63,744 nt of DNA from Burkholderiaceae bacterium (GTDB taxonomy: Bacteria > Pseudomonadota > Gammaproteobacteria > Burkholderiales > Burkholderiaceae_C), in assembly GCA_019234815.1 (NCBI GenBank), contig JAFALA010000094.1, forward strand, positions 1 through 63,744. The letters are read 5' to 3'. Under the pieces are notes generated by a model, which had not been told where the DNA came from, searched no databases, and worked only from the letters and a program-made list of their open reading frames with translations. Below, in pieces: positions 39,140 to 47,322 of this stretch. The position numbers and the translations under genes were made by a program. Position 1 is the stretch's first letter. Each line of letters opens with the position of its first letter.

Positions 39140-39423
39140 TTGGATGATTCAATCCGGCGGCGCGAGGCTGCGCGGCGGGCGGCAAACTTGGCTTCGACCT
39201 CGGTGGCCGGCACCAAGCGACCGGCCTTGGCGGATTTGAGGCCGGCTTGCACTTGTCGGCGAAACCAGGCGTCATGTTCGGCCGCTTCCTGTTGCTGCTG
39301 CACGAATTCGCGCATGAAGTCCCGCAGGAGTTGCGCACCGGTGCGATCACGGGCTTTTGCGGCCGTGGAGAACTCGTTCTTCAGCGCTTCGTCGACGCGG
39401 AAGGTGTAGGTTGCTTCGCTCAT
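39136..39423 (-). CDS. Orphan ribbon-helix-helix antitoxin
   Basis: 95 aa. The N-terminal YTFRVDEALKNEFSTAAKAR followed by a helix with LLRDFMREF is a MetJ/CopG-type ribbon-helix-helix dimerisation and DNA-binding unit. The C-terminal half is basic and Gln/Glu-rich and would wrap the toxin. The start at 39423 gives this fold directly; upstream codons are not conserved-looking. The toxin gene that should follow is truncated. A dyad lies upstream as a likely operator. It may now be a free transcription factor or decaying. Confidence 0.7.
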   Translation of the reverse strand: MSEATYTFRVDEALKNEFSTAAKARDRTGAQLLRDFMREFVQQQQEAAEHDAWFRRQVQAGLKSAKAGRLVPATEVEAKFAARRAASRRRIESSK

Positions 39424-39436
39424 GGTCTTGGTCCCA

Positions 39437-39466
39437 TGTGTTACGTCGTCAGTGCAGAGTAGCACA
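39437..39466 (-). promoter_or_regulatory. Dyad upstream of the orphan antitoxin, possible operator
   Basis: TGTGTTAC (39437-39444) and GTAGCACA (39459-39466) match as inverted repeats at 7 of 8 positions, with a 14-bp spacer, 13 bp upstream of the antitoxin start. Ribbon-helix-helix antitoxins typically bind such dyads over their own promoter. Confidence 0.45.
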
Positions 39467-39483
39467 TCGGTGGGTGCGCAGGT

Positions 39484-39750
39484 TCAGTTCAAACTGGCCA
39501 GTGTGCACTGCTGTGCGCTGTTGCCAGGGCATGGTCCCTGCCAGCGCAGCTGCGTGGCCTTGGCGCGCAGGCCGCGGCAGCAATGGTCGATCAGCACCGA
39601 GGCCCTGGAGAACTTCTGCGTGAAGTCGCAGGGTTCCTCGACCGTGCCATCGCTGCCGGTGAGACCTGCGTTCAGCCAGGCGCTGATGGGATCTGGCCGT
39701 TGCCGCCGGGCAGCTCGCCGCGCAGTATCGCGGGTTGTAGCCGAAGGTCA
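39484..39750 (-). pseudogene. Decayed gene fragment between the antitoxin and purH
   Basis: Minus-strand protein-like sequence of ~70 codons ending at a TGA (39484-39486): ISAWLNAGLTGSDGTVEE, then CDFTQKFSRASVLIDHCC and a C-terminal RAKATQLRWQG..CTLASLN. Upstream the similarity-like text jumps frame (PAILRGELPGGNGQIP is in another frame) and a stop interrupts it, so the frame looks broken near 39690. I do not recognise the family. The rest of the 39467-39799 interval holds nothing else I can support. Confidence 0.35.
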
Positions 39751-39799
39751 TGGCGCGCCTGCCAGCGTCAAGCCCGGCCGCGTCACCGCGTCATGGAGA

Positions 39800-41380
39800 T
39801 CAATGGCGGAAATGCCGCACGCCGCTGAATACCATGGCGATGCCGCGTTCGTTGGCGGCGGCGATCACCTCGTCGTCGCGCATGCTGCCGCCGGGCTGGA
39901 TCACGCAGCTGGCACCTGCGTCGACCACCACGTCCAGGCCGTCGCGGAAGGGGAAGAAGGCGTCGCTCGCCACGGCCGAGCCTTGCAGCGTCAGGCCGGC
40001 GTTCTCGGCCTTGATGGAGGCGATGCGGGCCGAGTCGATGCGGCTCATCTGGCCGGCGCCCACGCCCAGCGTCATGCCGCCGGCGCAGAACACGATGGCA
40101 TTGCTCTTGACGTACTGGGCCACGGTCCAGGCGAACAGCAGGTCCTGCAACTGCTCGGCGCTGGGCTGCTTGGCGGTGACGACCTTCAGGTCGGCGGCCT
40201 TGAGGAAATGGTTGTCAGCGGTCTGCAGCAGCAGGCCCGAGCCGACGCGCTTGCTGTCCATCGCGTTGCGGCCTTGCGAGAACGGCGTGTCGCCGCCCGG
40301 CGGCAGGGCAATCTCGAGCAGGCGTACGTTCTGCTTGCCGGCGAAGATGGCGCGTGCCTCCTCGCTGAAGCTGGGGGCCATCAGCACCTCGACGAACTGC
40401 TTGGACACCAGCTGGGCCGCTTGCGCGTCAACCGGGCGGTTGAAGGCGATGATGCCGCCGAAGGCCGAGGTCGGGTCGGTCTTGAAGGCCTTGGCATAGG
40501 CCTCGGCTGCGCTGGCGGCCACGGCCACGCCGCAGGGGTTGGCGTGCTTGATGATGACGCAGGCCGGCGCGTCGAAGGCCTTGACGCATTCCCAGGCTGC
40601 GTCGGCGTCGGCGATGTTGTTGTAGGAGAGTTCCTTGCCTTGCAGCTGTTTGCCCGTCACCAGCGAGCCGGGGGCCGGGTGCAGGTCGCGGTAGAGCGCG
40701 GCGCTCTGGTGCGAGTTCTCGCCGTAGCGGAGGTCCTGCACCTTGACGAAGGTGCTGTTCATCTGCGCGGGGTATTCGGCCAGGCCGCCGTCGTCCTGGC
40801 GGGCGCTCAGGTAGTTGCTGATGGCGGCGTCGTACTGCGCGATGCGGTTGAAGGCGGCCACGCTGCAGGCGAAGCGGGTCTTGTCGCTGGTCTTGCCCGC
40901 GGCCTTGAGTTCGGCCAGCACGCCGGCGTACTGGCTGGCGTCGGTCAGCACCGTGACGTCCTTCCAGTTTTTGGCGGCGGAGCGCACCATGGCCGGGCCG
41001 CCGATGTCGATGTTCTCGATCGCGTCTTCCAGCGTGCAGCCAGGCTTGGCGACGGTGGCTTCGAACGGGTAGAGGTTGACGGCCAGGATGTCGATGGTGT
41101 CAATGCCGTGTTTCTCGATGGCGGCCACGTGCTCGGGCAGGTCGCGGCGCGCCAGCAGGCCGCCGTGGATCTTGGGATGCAGGGTCTTGACGCGGCCGTC
41201 CAGCATTTCCGGGAAGCCGGTGTGCTCGGCCACTTCGGTGACGGGCAGGCCGGCGTCGGCCAGCAGCTTGGCGGTGCCGCCGGTCGACAGCAGGCGCACG
41301 TTCAGCGCATGCAGGGCCTGGGCGAATTCGACGATGCCGGTCTTGTCGGACACGGAGATCAGTGCGGTCAGATGTGACAT
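39800..41380 (-). CDS. purH: Bifunctional AICAR transformylase / IMP cyclohydrolase PurH
   Basis: Catalyses the last two steps of IMP synthesis. 526 aa, the standard length. The N-terminal IMP cyclohydrolase domain begins with [17 protein letters not shown] and has [22 protein letters not shown] and NLYPFEAT; the transformylase domain includes [36 protein letters not shown] and KHANPCGVA. Cytoplasmic. Lies 27 bp after fis, in a dusB-fis-purH unit. Confidence 0.97.
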   Translation of the reverse strand: MSHLTALISVSDKTGIVEFAQALHALNVRLLSTGGTAKLLADAGLPVTEVAEHTGFPEMLDGRVKTLHPKIHGGLLARRDLPEHVAAIEKHGIDTIDILAVNLYPFEATVAKPGCTLEDAIENIDIGGPAMVRSAAKNWKDVTVLTDASQYAGVLAELKAAGKTSDKTRFACSVAAFNRIAQYDAAISNYLSARQDDGGLAEYPAQMNSTFVKVQDLRYGENSHQSAALYRDLHPAPGSLVTGKQLQGKELSYNNIADADAAWECVKAFDAPACVIIKHANPCGVAVAASAAEAYAKAFKTDPTSAFGGIIAFNRPVDAQAAQLVSKQFVEVLMAPSFSEEARAIFAGKQNVRLLEIALPPGGDTPFSQGRNAMDSKRVGSGLLLQTADNHFLKAADLKVVTAKQPSAEQLQDLLFAWTVAQYVKSNAIVFCAGGMTLGVGAGQMSRIDSARIASIKAENAGLTLQGSAVASDAFFPFRDGLDVVVDAGASCVIQPGGSMRDDEVIAAANERGIAMVFSGVRHFRH

Positions 41381-41407
41381 GGGGAGGCTTCCAAAAGTGT
41401 GGGGGAT

Positions 41408-41653
41408 TCAGTTCTGCGCGCCCAGCAGGCCGTGTTCGCCGAGCTTGCGCCGCAAGGTGTTGCGGTTGATGCCCAGCCATTCGGCCGCCTTGCTCTGGTT
41501 GCCTTCGGCCTGCTGCATCACGACCTCGAGCAGCGGTTTCTCGACCAGCCGGATCAGCATGTCGTGCAGGGAATGGGGGATTTCGCCTTCGAGGTCGCGG
41601 AAATAGATTTCCAGGTTCTCGCGCACGCAGGCGTCAATGGGTTTGGGCGTCAT
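41408..41653 (-). CDS. fis: DNA-binding protein Fis
   Basis: 81-aa nucleoid-associated protein that bends DNA and regulates rRNA and other growth-linked promoters. The C-terminal helix-turn-helix is clear (QSKAAEWLGINRNTLRRKL), preceded by the family's helices (HDMLIRLVEKPLLEVVMQQAEGN). Its start overlaps the dusB stop (ATGA), the same dusB-fis coupling known in enteric bacteria. Confidence 0.95.
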   Translation of the reverse strand: MTPKPIDACVRENLEIYFRDLEGEIPHSLHDMLIRLVEKPLLEVVMQQAEGNQSKAAEWLGINRNTLRRKLGEHGLLGAQN

Positions 41654-42762
41654 GCCAGTAGCCTTGTTGGGTCTTCATCGTTGGCCGCAACACAGACCGA
41701 ATTCGCGGCTGTGTTCAGGTGCGGCAGCCGCTCGTGCTGCTCGGCCAGGGCCTCGAACCATTGGTTCAGGGCCTGGATCTGGGCCTCGCAGCTTTGCAGT
41801 TCGTTCATTTCGCGGCGGAAGTTCTCGCCGCCGGGCAGGGTGCGCACGGCCCAGCCGATGTGCTTGCGCGCGCTGCGCATGCCGGTCAGCTCGCCGTAAA
41901 GTGCATAGTGGTCGTGCAGGTGCTCGACCAGCCAGGCGCGGGCGTCGAGCACCTTGGGCGCGGGCAGGGTCTCGCCGGTGGCCAGGTAGTGCGCAATTTC
42001 TTTGAAGATCCACGGCCGGCCCTGTGCGGCGCGGCCGATCATCAGCGCGTCGGCGCCGGTGAACTTCAGGACCTGGGCGGCCTTTTCGGGTGAGTCGATG
42101 TCGCCATTGGCCACCACCGGGATGCGCAGCGCCGCCTTGACCGCCGCCACCGTGTGGTACTCGGCCAGGCCGCTGTAGCCCTGTTCGCGGGTGCGGCCAT
42201 GCACGGTCACCATCGCAATGCCGGCCGATTCGGCGGCGCGCGCCAGGCGCAGGGCGTTCTTCTCGGCGTCGCACCAGCCGGTGCGCATCTTCAAGGTGAC
42301 CGGCACGCCGTGCGGCGCGCAGGCTCCCACCACGGCCTCGATGATCTCCAGCGCCAGCACTTCGTTCTGCATCAGCGCCGAGCCGGCCCATTTGTTGCAG
42401 ACTTTCTTGGCCGGGCAGCCCATGTTGATGTCGATGATCTGCGCGCCGCGCGCCACGTTGTAGGCGGCGGCCTCGGCCATCATCGGCGCGTCGGTGCCGG
42501 CGATCTGCACGGCGATGGGACCGGGCTCGCCGTCGTGGTTGGCACGCCGCGAGGTCTTCAGGCTGTTCCAGAGGTCCTTGCGCGAGGTGACCATTTCCGA
42601 CACTGCGTAGCCCGCGCCCAGGCGCCGGCACAGCTGGCGGAAGGGCCGGTCGGTGACGCCGGCCATGGGCGCGACGAAAAGCCGGTTGGACAGGGTGTGC
42701 ACTCCCAGCCGCGGACCTGACGCAAGGGCGTCATCCGGCAAGGGCGGCGTGGCGAGGGACAT
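41650..42762 (-). CDS. dusB: tRNA dihydrouridine synthase DusB
   Basis: FMN enzyme reducing uridines in the tRNA D-loop. 370 aa. TIM barrel starting at RLFVAPMAGVTDRPFRQLCRR; catalytic cysteine in NMGCPAKKVCNKWAGSAL; FMN-phosphate loops around VVANGDIDSPEKA and ALMIGRAAQGRPWIFKEI. The start at 42762 was chosen over longer frames because upstream residues are low-complexity. First gene of the dusB-fis-purH unit. Confidence 0.94.
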   Translation of the reverse strand: MSLATPPLPDDALASGPRLGVHTLSNRLFVAPMAGVTDRPFRQLCRRLGAGYAVSEMVTSRKDLWNSLKTSRRANHDGEPGPIAVQIAGTDAPMMAEAAAYNVARGAQIIDINMGCPAKKVCNKWAGSALMQNEVLALEIIEAVVGACAPHGVPVTLKMRTGWCDAEKNALRLARAAESAGIAMVTVHGRTREQGYSGLAEYHTVAAVKAALRIPVVANGDIDSPEKAAQVLKFTGADALMIGRAAQGRPWIFKEIAHYLATGETLPAPKVLDARAWLVEHLHDHYALYGELTGMRSARKHIGWAVRTLPGGENFRREMNELQSCEAQIQALNQWFEALAEQHERLPHLNTAANSVCVAANDEDPTRLLA

Positions 42763-42865
42763 GGAAGAAATGCTTAAAAAAGAGGCAGAAGTATACCTGC
42801 CGCCAGACCCTCCGGGCGGCTTCGCGGGTGAACGATTTGGCGTCCTGGGCAGGCGGCCTACCGGC

Positions 42866-43291
42866 CTACTGCTTCTTGATGGGGCTCGCGCTGCGCTTGC
42901 CGGCGGCGGCCACCAGCCGCCTGAACGTCGGGCATTCCATATGGGTGGGCGCGGGGCATTCCGCGACATGGCAAAGGGTGTCGCGCAGGACCGTCAGCTT
43001 GCGGATCTGCCGGTCCAGTTCGTCTGCCCGTTCATGCAAGGCCGCGCGCGGCAGGTTCGGGTGGCTGTTGCTGCCAAACCTGCCGAACATCTGGGCGATC
43101 ACGTCCAGCGAGAAGCCGGCGGCCTGTCCCATGGCGATCAGCTTGAGCTGCAGCAGTACCTCGGCCGGGAACTGCTGCCGCAAGCCCCGCCGCGAGACCG
43201 AGGCAATCAGTCCGACCTGTTCGTAATAGCGCAGCGCCGAGGCCCGCAAACCGGAGCGCGCCGACACCTCGCCGATGTCCAGAAATTCCAT
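42866..43291 (-). CDS. SoxR-like MerR-family regulator with atypical cysteines
   Basis: 141 aa. The winged helix DNA-binding domain (DIGEVSARSGLRASALRYYEQ.GLI) and the long dimerisation helix (ERADELDRQIRKLTVLRDTL) follow SoxR's layout. SoxR's [2Fe-2S] motif is CxxCxCx5C; here cysteines are Cys107, Cys112 and Cys120 (CX4C and CX7C), so that cluster is unlikely and a thiol or metal sensor is possible. Divergent from an MFS pump, with a MerR-type 19-bp-spacer promoter between them. Probably activates the pump on sensing an oxidant or toxicant. Confidence 0.78.
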   Translation of the reverse strand: MEFLDIGEVSARSGLRASALRYYEQVGLIASVSRRGLRQQFPAEVLLQLKLIAMGQAAGFSLDVIAQMFGRFGSNSHPNLPRAALHERADELDRQIRKLTVLRDTLCHVAECPAPTHMECPTFRRLVAAAGKRSASPIKKQ

Positions 43292-43293
43292 GC

Positions 43294-43324
43294 TTGACCT
43301 CAAGTCGACTTCAATTCGTAGACT
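43294..43324 (+). promoter_or_regulatory. MerR/SoxR-type promoter and operator for the MFS pump
   Basis: -35 TTGACC (43294-43299) and -10 TAGACT (43319-43324) are 19 bp apart, the over-long spacing that MerR-family activators correct by DNA twisting. The spacer is centred on the perfect dyad AAGTCGACTT (43302-43311) within CCTCAAGTCGACTT, close to the E. coli soxS operator CCTCAAGTTAACTTGAGG. The -35 lies three bases from the regulator's own ATG, allowing autorepression. Confidence 0.75.
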
Positions 43325-43361
43325 TATTTTCAAGCACATTTCAAGTCGAAAGGACATCCCC

Positions 43362-44612
43362 ATGGGATCAACAAAAGCAAGTGGCGCGGGCCCGACGCAT
43401 CGCATCGCCATGGCCGCGCTGGCGCTGGCGATGCTGCTGGCCTCGCTCAGCACCAGCATTGCCAATATCGCCTTGCCGGCATTGGCCAAGGCGTTCGCGG
43501 CGCCGTTCAGCCATGTCCAGTGGGTGGTGGTGGCCTACCTCGCGACACTGACCTTGATGGCAGCGCCCGCCGGGCGGCTCGGAGATGCGCACGGGCTGAA
43601 GCGCATGCAGCTGTTCGGCCTGGGGCTGTTTGCCCTGGCCGCCTTGGCCTGCGGGCTCGCGTCCACGCTCTGGCAATTGGTCGCGGCTCGGGCGCTGCAG
43701 GGCCTGGGCGCCGCGTTCCTGATGACCTTGACGATGGCGCTGATGCGGGAAACGGCGCGCGACGCGCAAATGGGGCGCGCCATGGGCCTGCTCGGAACCA
43801 TGTCCGCACTGGGGACGGCGCTGGGTCCCGCGCTGGGCGGCATGTTGCTGGCAGCATGGGGTTGGAAGAGTGTCTTTCTGGTGCAGGTGCCGCTGGCCGT
43901 GCTGGCCCTGATCTTCAGCGTCCTGGCGCTGCCGCAACAGGCAAGCTCGGTGAAGCAGGCATCGCCGGCTCCGCGCGGCGTGTTCGAGCCGGCCATGCGG
44001 TCCCATCTGCTCAGCAATCTCCTGGTCGCCGCCGTCATGATGAGCACGCTGGTGGTGGGTCCGTTTTATCTGGGGCTGGGGATGGGCCTGACGCCGGCGA
44101 GGGTGGGTGCCGTGATGTCGGTCGGCCCGCTGATCTCGATCGCCAGCGGCCTGCCGGCCGGCCGGGCGGTTGATGCGTGGGGAGCGCGCCGGGTGCTTCG
44201 CGTCGGCCTGCTCATGCTCGTGGCGGGCACGGCCATGATGGCCGTCGTGCCGGACGCGTTCGGCCTGGCCGGGTATCTCGCAGCCATCGCGGTGCTGACG
44301 CCGGGCTATCAGCTCTTCCAGGCGGCCAACAGCACCCTGGTCCTGGCGCGGATCCCCAAGAGCCGCCAAGGCCTGGTGTCCGGCGGGCTGGGCCTGTCGA
44401 GAAACCTGGGCCTGATCATCGGCGCGTCCGCCATGGGCGCCGTGTTCGCCTGGGCCGTGGGCGGCACGGACCTCGGGCAAGCATCGTCGCCGGCGATTGC
44501 CGGCGGCATGCGCCTGACTTTCATGCTGGCCAGCGGCATGATGGGTCTGGCCTTGTGGATCGCCAGCGGGCCCGGCCATGCCAACGCAGTTTCGCGCCGC
44601 GAGCAGGCCTGA
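43362..44612 (+). CDS. MFS drug efflux transporter
   Basis: 416 aa, about 12 hydrophobic helices, inner membrane. Drug:H+ antiporter motifs: motif A variant GRLGDAHGLKRMQLFGLG after helix 2 and motif C-like GTMSALGTALGPALGGMLL in helix 5. It resembles QacA/EmrB-type pumps but is short for a 14-helix protein. Expression is probably controlled by the divergent SoxR-like regulator through the 19-bp-spacer promoter. The ATG at 43362 has AAAGGA about 7 bp upstream. Substrate unknown; redox-active drugs or dyes would fit the regulator. Confidence 0.82.
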   Translation: MGSTKASGAGPTHRIAMAALALAMLLASLSTSIANIALPALAKAFAAPFSHVQWVVVAYLATLTLMAAPAGRLGDAHGLKRMQLFGLGLFALAALACGLASTLWQLVAARALQGLGAAFLMTLTMALMRETARDAQMGRAMGLLGTMSALGTALGPALGGMLLAAWGWKSVFLVQVPLAVLALIFSVLALPQQASSVKQASPAPRGVFEPAMRSHLLSNLLVAAVMMSTLVVGPFYLGLGMGLTPARVGAVMSVGPLISIASGLPAGRAVDAWGARRVLRVGLLMLVAGTAMMAVVPDAFGLAGYLAAIAVLTPGYQLFQAANSTLVLARIPKSRQGLVSGGLGLSRNLGLIIGASAMGAVFAWAVGGTDLGQASSPAIAGGMRLTFMLASGMMGLALWIASGPGHANAVSRREQA

Positions 44613-44683
44613 GGGCTGCCGCTTTTCAGCGGTCTGCCATCGCGACCCTATGATGCGCTCCATTGAACATCGCGGAGAAGCCC

Positions 44684-45232
44684 ATGAATCGTCGAGAAGC
44701 AGCAAGGCGTTTTGGATCGCCGGCCATTGTCATGCATTGGCTGATGGCACTGGTCTTGATTGGCTTGGTGGCTTGCGTCGAGCTGCATGAGTTCTTCCCT
44801 AAGGGCAGCGAGATCCGCCGGCAACTGCTGAGCTGGCATTTCATGCTCGGCGTGCTGGTGCCGGGCCTGCTGATCGTGCGCCTGATCGTGCTGACCCGGC
44901 CCGCGCCGCCCATCGTGCCGCAGCCGCCGCGCTGGCAGCAGCTGCTGGCCAAGGCGGTGCAGGGGCTGCTGTACCTGTTGATGCTGGCGATGCCGGTGCT
45001 GGGCATATTGACGCGCAACGCCGACGGCCGCGCCGTGCCCTTCTTCGGGGGCCTGACCCTGCCGGTCCTGATCGACAAGAATCCCGACCTGGCCGACCAG
45101 CTGATGGACCTGCACGAACTCGGCGCCGACCTGGCCTTCGTGCTGGTGGGCCTGCATGTGGCCGCGGCGCTGTACCACCACTTTGTCGTGCGCGACAACG
45201 CCTTGCTGCGCATGTGGCCGGGCCGGCGCTGA
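44684..45232 (+). CDS. Cytochrome b561 family protein
   Basis: 182 aa with four membrane helices. Heme-ligand histidines are visible in helix 1 (IVMHWLMALV), helix 2 (SWHFMLGVLV) and helix 4 (HELGADLAFVLVGLHVAAALYHHF). Such proteins carry electrons between quinol and periplasmic partners, for example superoxide in E. coli CybB. The ATG at 44684 has GGAG 7 bp upstream; a TTG seven codons earlier is less likely. Confidence 0.88.
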   Translation: MNRREAARRFGSPAIVMHWLMALVLIGLVACVELHEFFPKGSEIRRQLLSWHFMLGVLVPGLLIVRLIVLTRPAPPIVPQPPRWQQLLAKAVQGLLYLLMLAMPVLGILTRNADGRAVPFFGGLTLPVLIDKNPDLADQLMDLHELGADLAFVLVGLHVAAALYHHFVVRDNALLRMWPGRR

Positions 45233-45273
45233 TCTCGCGCCCATGAAGCCGGCCGCTCGGCGACAATGCGGCC

Positions 45274-45756
45274 ATGGAAGATCAAGTGATGCACGGCCTG
45301 GAATGGCTGCTGGCCGTGCTGTCCCTGCCCAAGCTGGGCCTGCCGGCCGTGTTCCTGATCGCGCTGGTGTCCGCCACCTTGCTGCCGCTGGGCTCCGAGC
45401 CGGCGGTGCTGGCGCTGATCAAGCTCAATCCAACCCTGTTCTGGCCCACGCTGGCCGTGGCGACCCTGGGCAACACCATGGGCGGCGCGATCACCTGGGC
45501 CATGGGCTATGGCGCGGAGAAGGTCTATGAGGAAGCCAGGCACAAGGACGCCTCGCACGTCCGTGCCTCCGCCTGGCTGAGGCGCTTCGGACCCAAGGCC
45601 TGCCTGCTGGCCTGGCTGCCGGTGGTGGGCGACCCTTTGTGCGCTGTGGCCGGCTGGCTCAGGCTGCCTTTCTGGCCCTGCGTGGGCTACATGGCCGTGG
45701 GCAAGGGCCTGCGCTACTGGAGCCTGGCGGCGGCCATGGTCTGGGCCTTGTCCTGA
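45274..45756 (+). CDS. YqaA-family (DedA-like) inner membrane protein
   Basis: 160 aa with three or four hydrophobic segments. Family features: LPLGSEPAVLALIKLNP near the start, ATLGNTMGGAITWAMGYG, and RFGPKACLLAWLPVVGDPLCAVAGWLRLP, the SNARE-associated/DedA-type re-entrant core found in YqaA. DedA relatives affect lipid carrier recycling and membrane potential; the role of YqaA is not known. Follows cytochrome b561 by 41 bp. Confidence 0.82.
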   Translation: MEDQVMHGLEWLLAVLSLPKLGLPAVFLIALVSATLLPLGSEPAVLALIKLNPTLFWPTLAVATLGNTMGGAITWAMGYGAEKVYEEARHKDASHVRASAWLRRFGPKACLLAWLPVVGDPLCAVAGWLRLPFWPCVGYMAVGKGLRYWSLAAAMVWALS

Positions 45757-45827
45757 GGGCTTCCCCGGCCGTTCCTGGACAAGTTTCCGGATAAATTCGG
45801 CCCACGAAAGATTCAGGAGTATTTTTG

Positions 45828-47315
45828 ATGTCGACACCCGCCTACGACGAACTCTGCCAGCGTCATCTGCGATTGCACCGACTGGCCCACTTCCAGGCGC
45901 TGGGTTACTGGGACCAGGCCTCCAACATGCCCACCAAAGGCAACGAGGCGCGCGCCCAGGCCCTGGCCGAGCTCGGCGGATTGGTCCACCAGATGGCCAC
46001 CGAGCCGGCGCTCAGGAGCTTGCTCGCCCAGGCCGGCGGCGAAAACCTGGACGACGAGCAGCGCGCCAACCTGCGCGAAATGCAGCGCGCCTGGACTGCC
46101 GCCAATGCCTTGCCGCAGGCCCTGGTGCAGGCCAAGTCCTTGGCGGTCTCGCGCTGCGAGCATGCCTGGCCCGCCCAGCGCGCCGCCAACGACTGGTCGG
46201 CCTATGTGACGAACCTGCGCGAGGTGGTGCAGCTGTCGCGCCAGGAAGCGCGTCTGCTGGCCGAGACCAAGGGCCTGTCGCCCTACGACGCCTTGATGGA
46301 CCAGTACGAGCCCGGCATGCGCACGGCCGAGGTCGACCGTGTGTTCGGCGACCTGCGCCAGTGGCTGCCGGGCTTGATCCAGACCGTCGTCGACAAGCAG
46401 GCGCAGGAGAGCGTGACGGAGCCGATCGGGCCGTTCTCCAGGGAGGCGCAGCGCGCGCTCGGCCTGGAAGCCATGCGCCTGATGGGCTTTGATTTCGAGG
46501 CCGGTCGCCTGGACGAGAGCGCGCACCCCTTCTGCGGCGGCGTGCCCGAGGACGTCCGCATCACCACGCGCTACCGCGAAGACACCTTCATGCCCAGCCT
46601 GATGGGCACCATCCATGAAACCGGCCATGCCCGCTACGAGCAGGGCTTGCGGCGCGATTGGCTGGGCCTGCCGATCTCGCAGGCGCGCTCCATGGGCCTG
46701 CATGAGAGCCAGAGCCTGTCATTCGAGATGCAGCTGGGCAGCCACCCGGCCTTTGCCGCCTTGCTGAGGCCGCTGCTGATCCAGCACCTGGGCGAGCAGC
46801 CGGCGTTCGATCCCGGCAATCTGTACCGGCTGCTGACGCGCGTCAGCCGCGGACTGATACGGGTCGATGCCGACGAGGTCAGCTATCCGGCCCATGTGAT
46901 CCTGCGCTACGAGATCGAGCGCCCCCTGATCGAGGGCCAGATCGAGGTCGACGACATCCCGGCGCTGTGGGATGCGAAGATGATGGAGCTGCTGGGCCTG
47001 GACACGCGCGGCAACTTCAAGGACGGCTGCATGCAGGACGTGCACTGGGGCGCTGGCTTGTTTGGTTATTTTCCCTGCTACACGCTGGGCGCGATGTATG
47101 CGGCGCAGTGGTTCGCCAGCATGCGGCGCGAGCTGCCCGCGCTGGATGCCGACATCGCGCGCGGCGAGCTGCAGCCGGTGTTCGATTGGCTCAGCAGCCG
47201 CATCTGGACCCAGGGCAGCCGCTGGGAAACGCCCGAACTGGTGCGGCGCGCCAGCGGCGAAACCCTGAATCCGGCGCATTTCAAGGCCCACTTGCAGAGC
47301 CGCTATCTGGCCTGA
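45828..47315 (+). CDS. M32 metallocarboxypeptidase (Taq type)
   Basis: 495-aa cytoplasmic zinc carboxypeptidase. Zinc motif His263-Glu-Thr-Gly-His267 (GTIHETGHARYEQG), downstream ESQSLSFEMQLG, and the conserved RVDADEVSYPAHVILRYEIER and DVHWGAGLFGYFPCYTLGAMYAAQ. Length is normal for the family. AGGAG lies 8 bp before the ATG at 45828. Converges with the patatin gene, seven bases apart. Confidence 0.94.
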   Translation: MSTPAYDELCQRHLRLHRLAHFQALGYWDQASNMPTKGNEARAQALAELGGLVHQMATEPALRSLLAQAGGENLDDEQRANLREMQRAWTAANALPQALVQAKSLAVSRCEHAWPAQRAANDWSAYVTNLREVVQLSRQEARLLAETKGLSPYDALMDQYEPGMRTAEVDRVFGDLRQWLPGLIQTVVDKQAQESVTEPIGPFSREAQRALGLEAMRLMGFDFEAGRLDESAHPFCGGVPEDVRITTRYREDTFMPSLMGTIHETGHARYEQGLRRDWLGLPISQARSMGLHESQSLSFEMQLGSHPAFAALLRPLLIQHLGEQPAFDPGNLYRLLTRVSRGLIRVDADEVSYPAHVILRYEIERPLIEGQIEVDDIPALWDAKMMELLGLDTRGNFKDGCMQDVHWGAGLFGYFPCYTLGAMYAAQWFASMRRELPALDADIARGELQPVFDWLSSRIWTQGSRWETPELVRRASGETLNPAHFKAHLQSRYLA

Positions 47316-47322
47316 GTCCGCG

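Noticed and set aside
44613-44640. Hairpin CCGCT-TTTC-AGCGG after the MFS pump as a terminator
   Set aside because: Only a 5-bp stem with no T tract; too weak to call.
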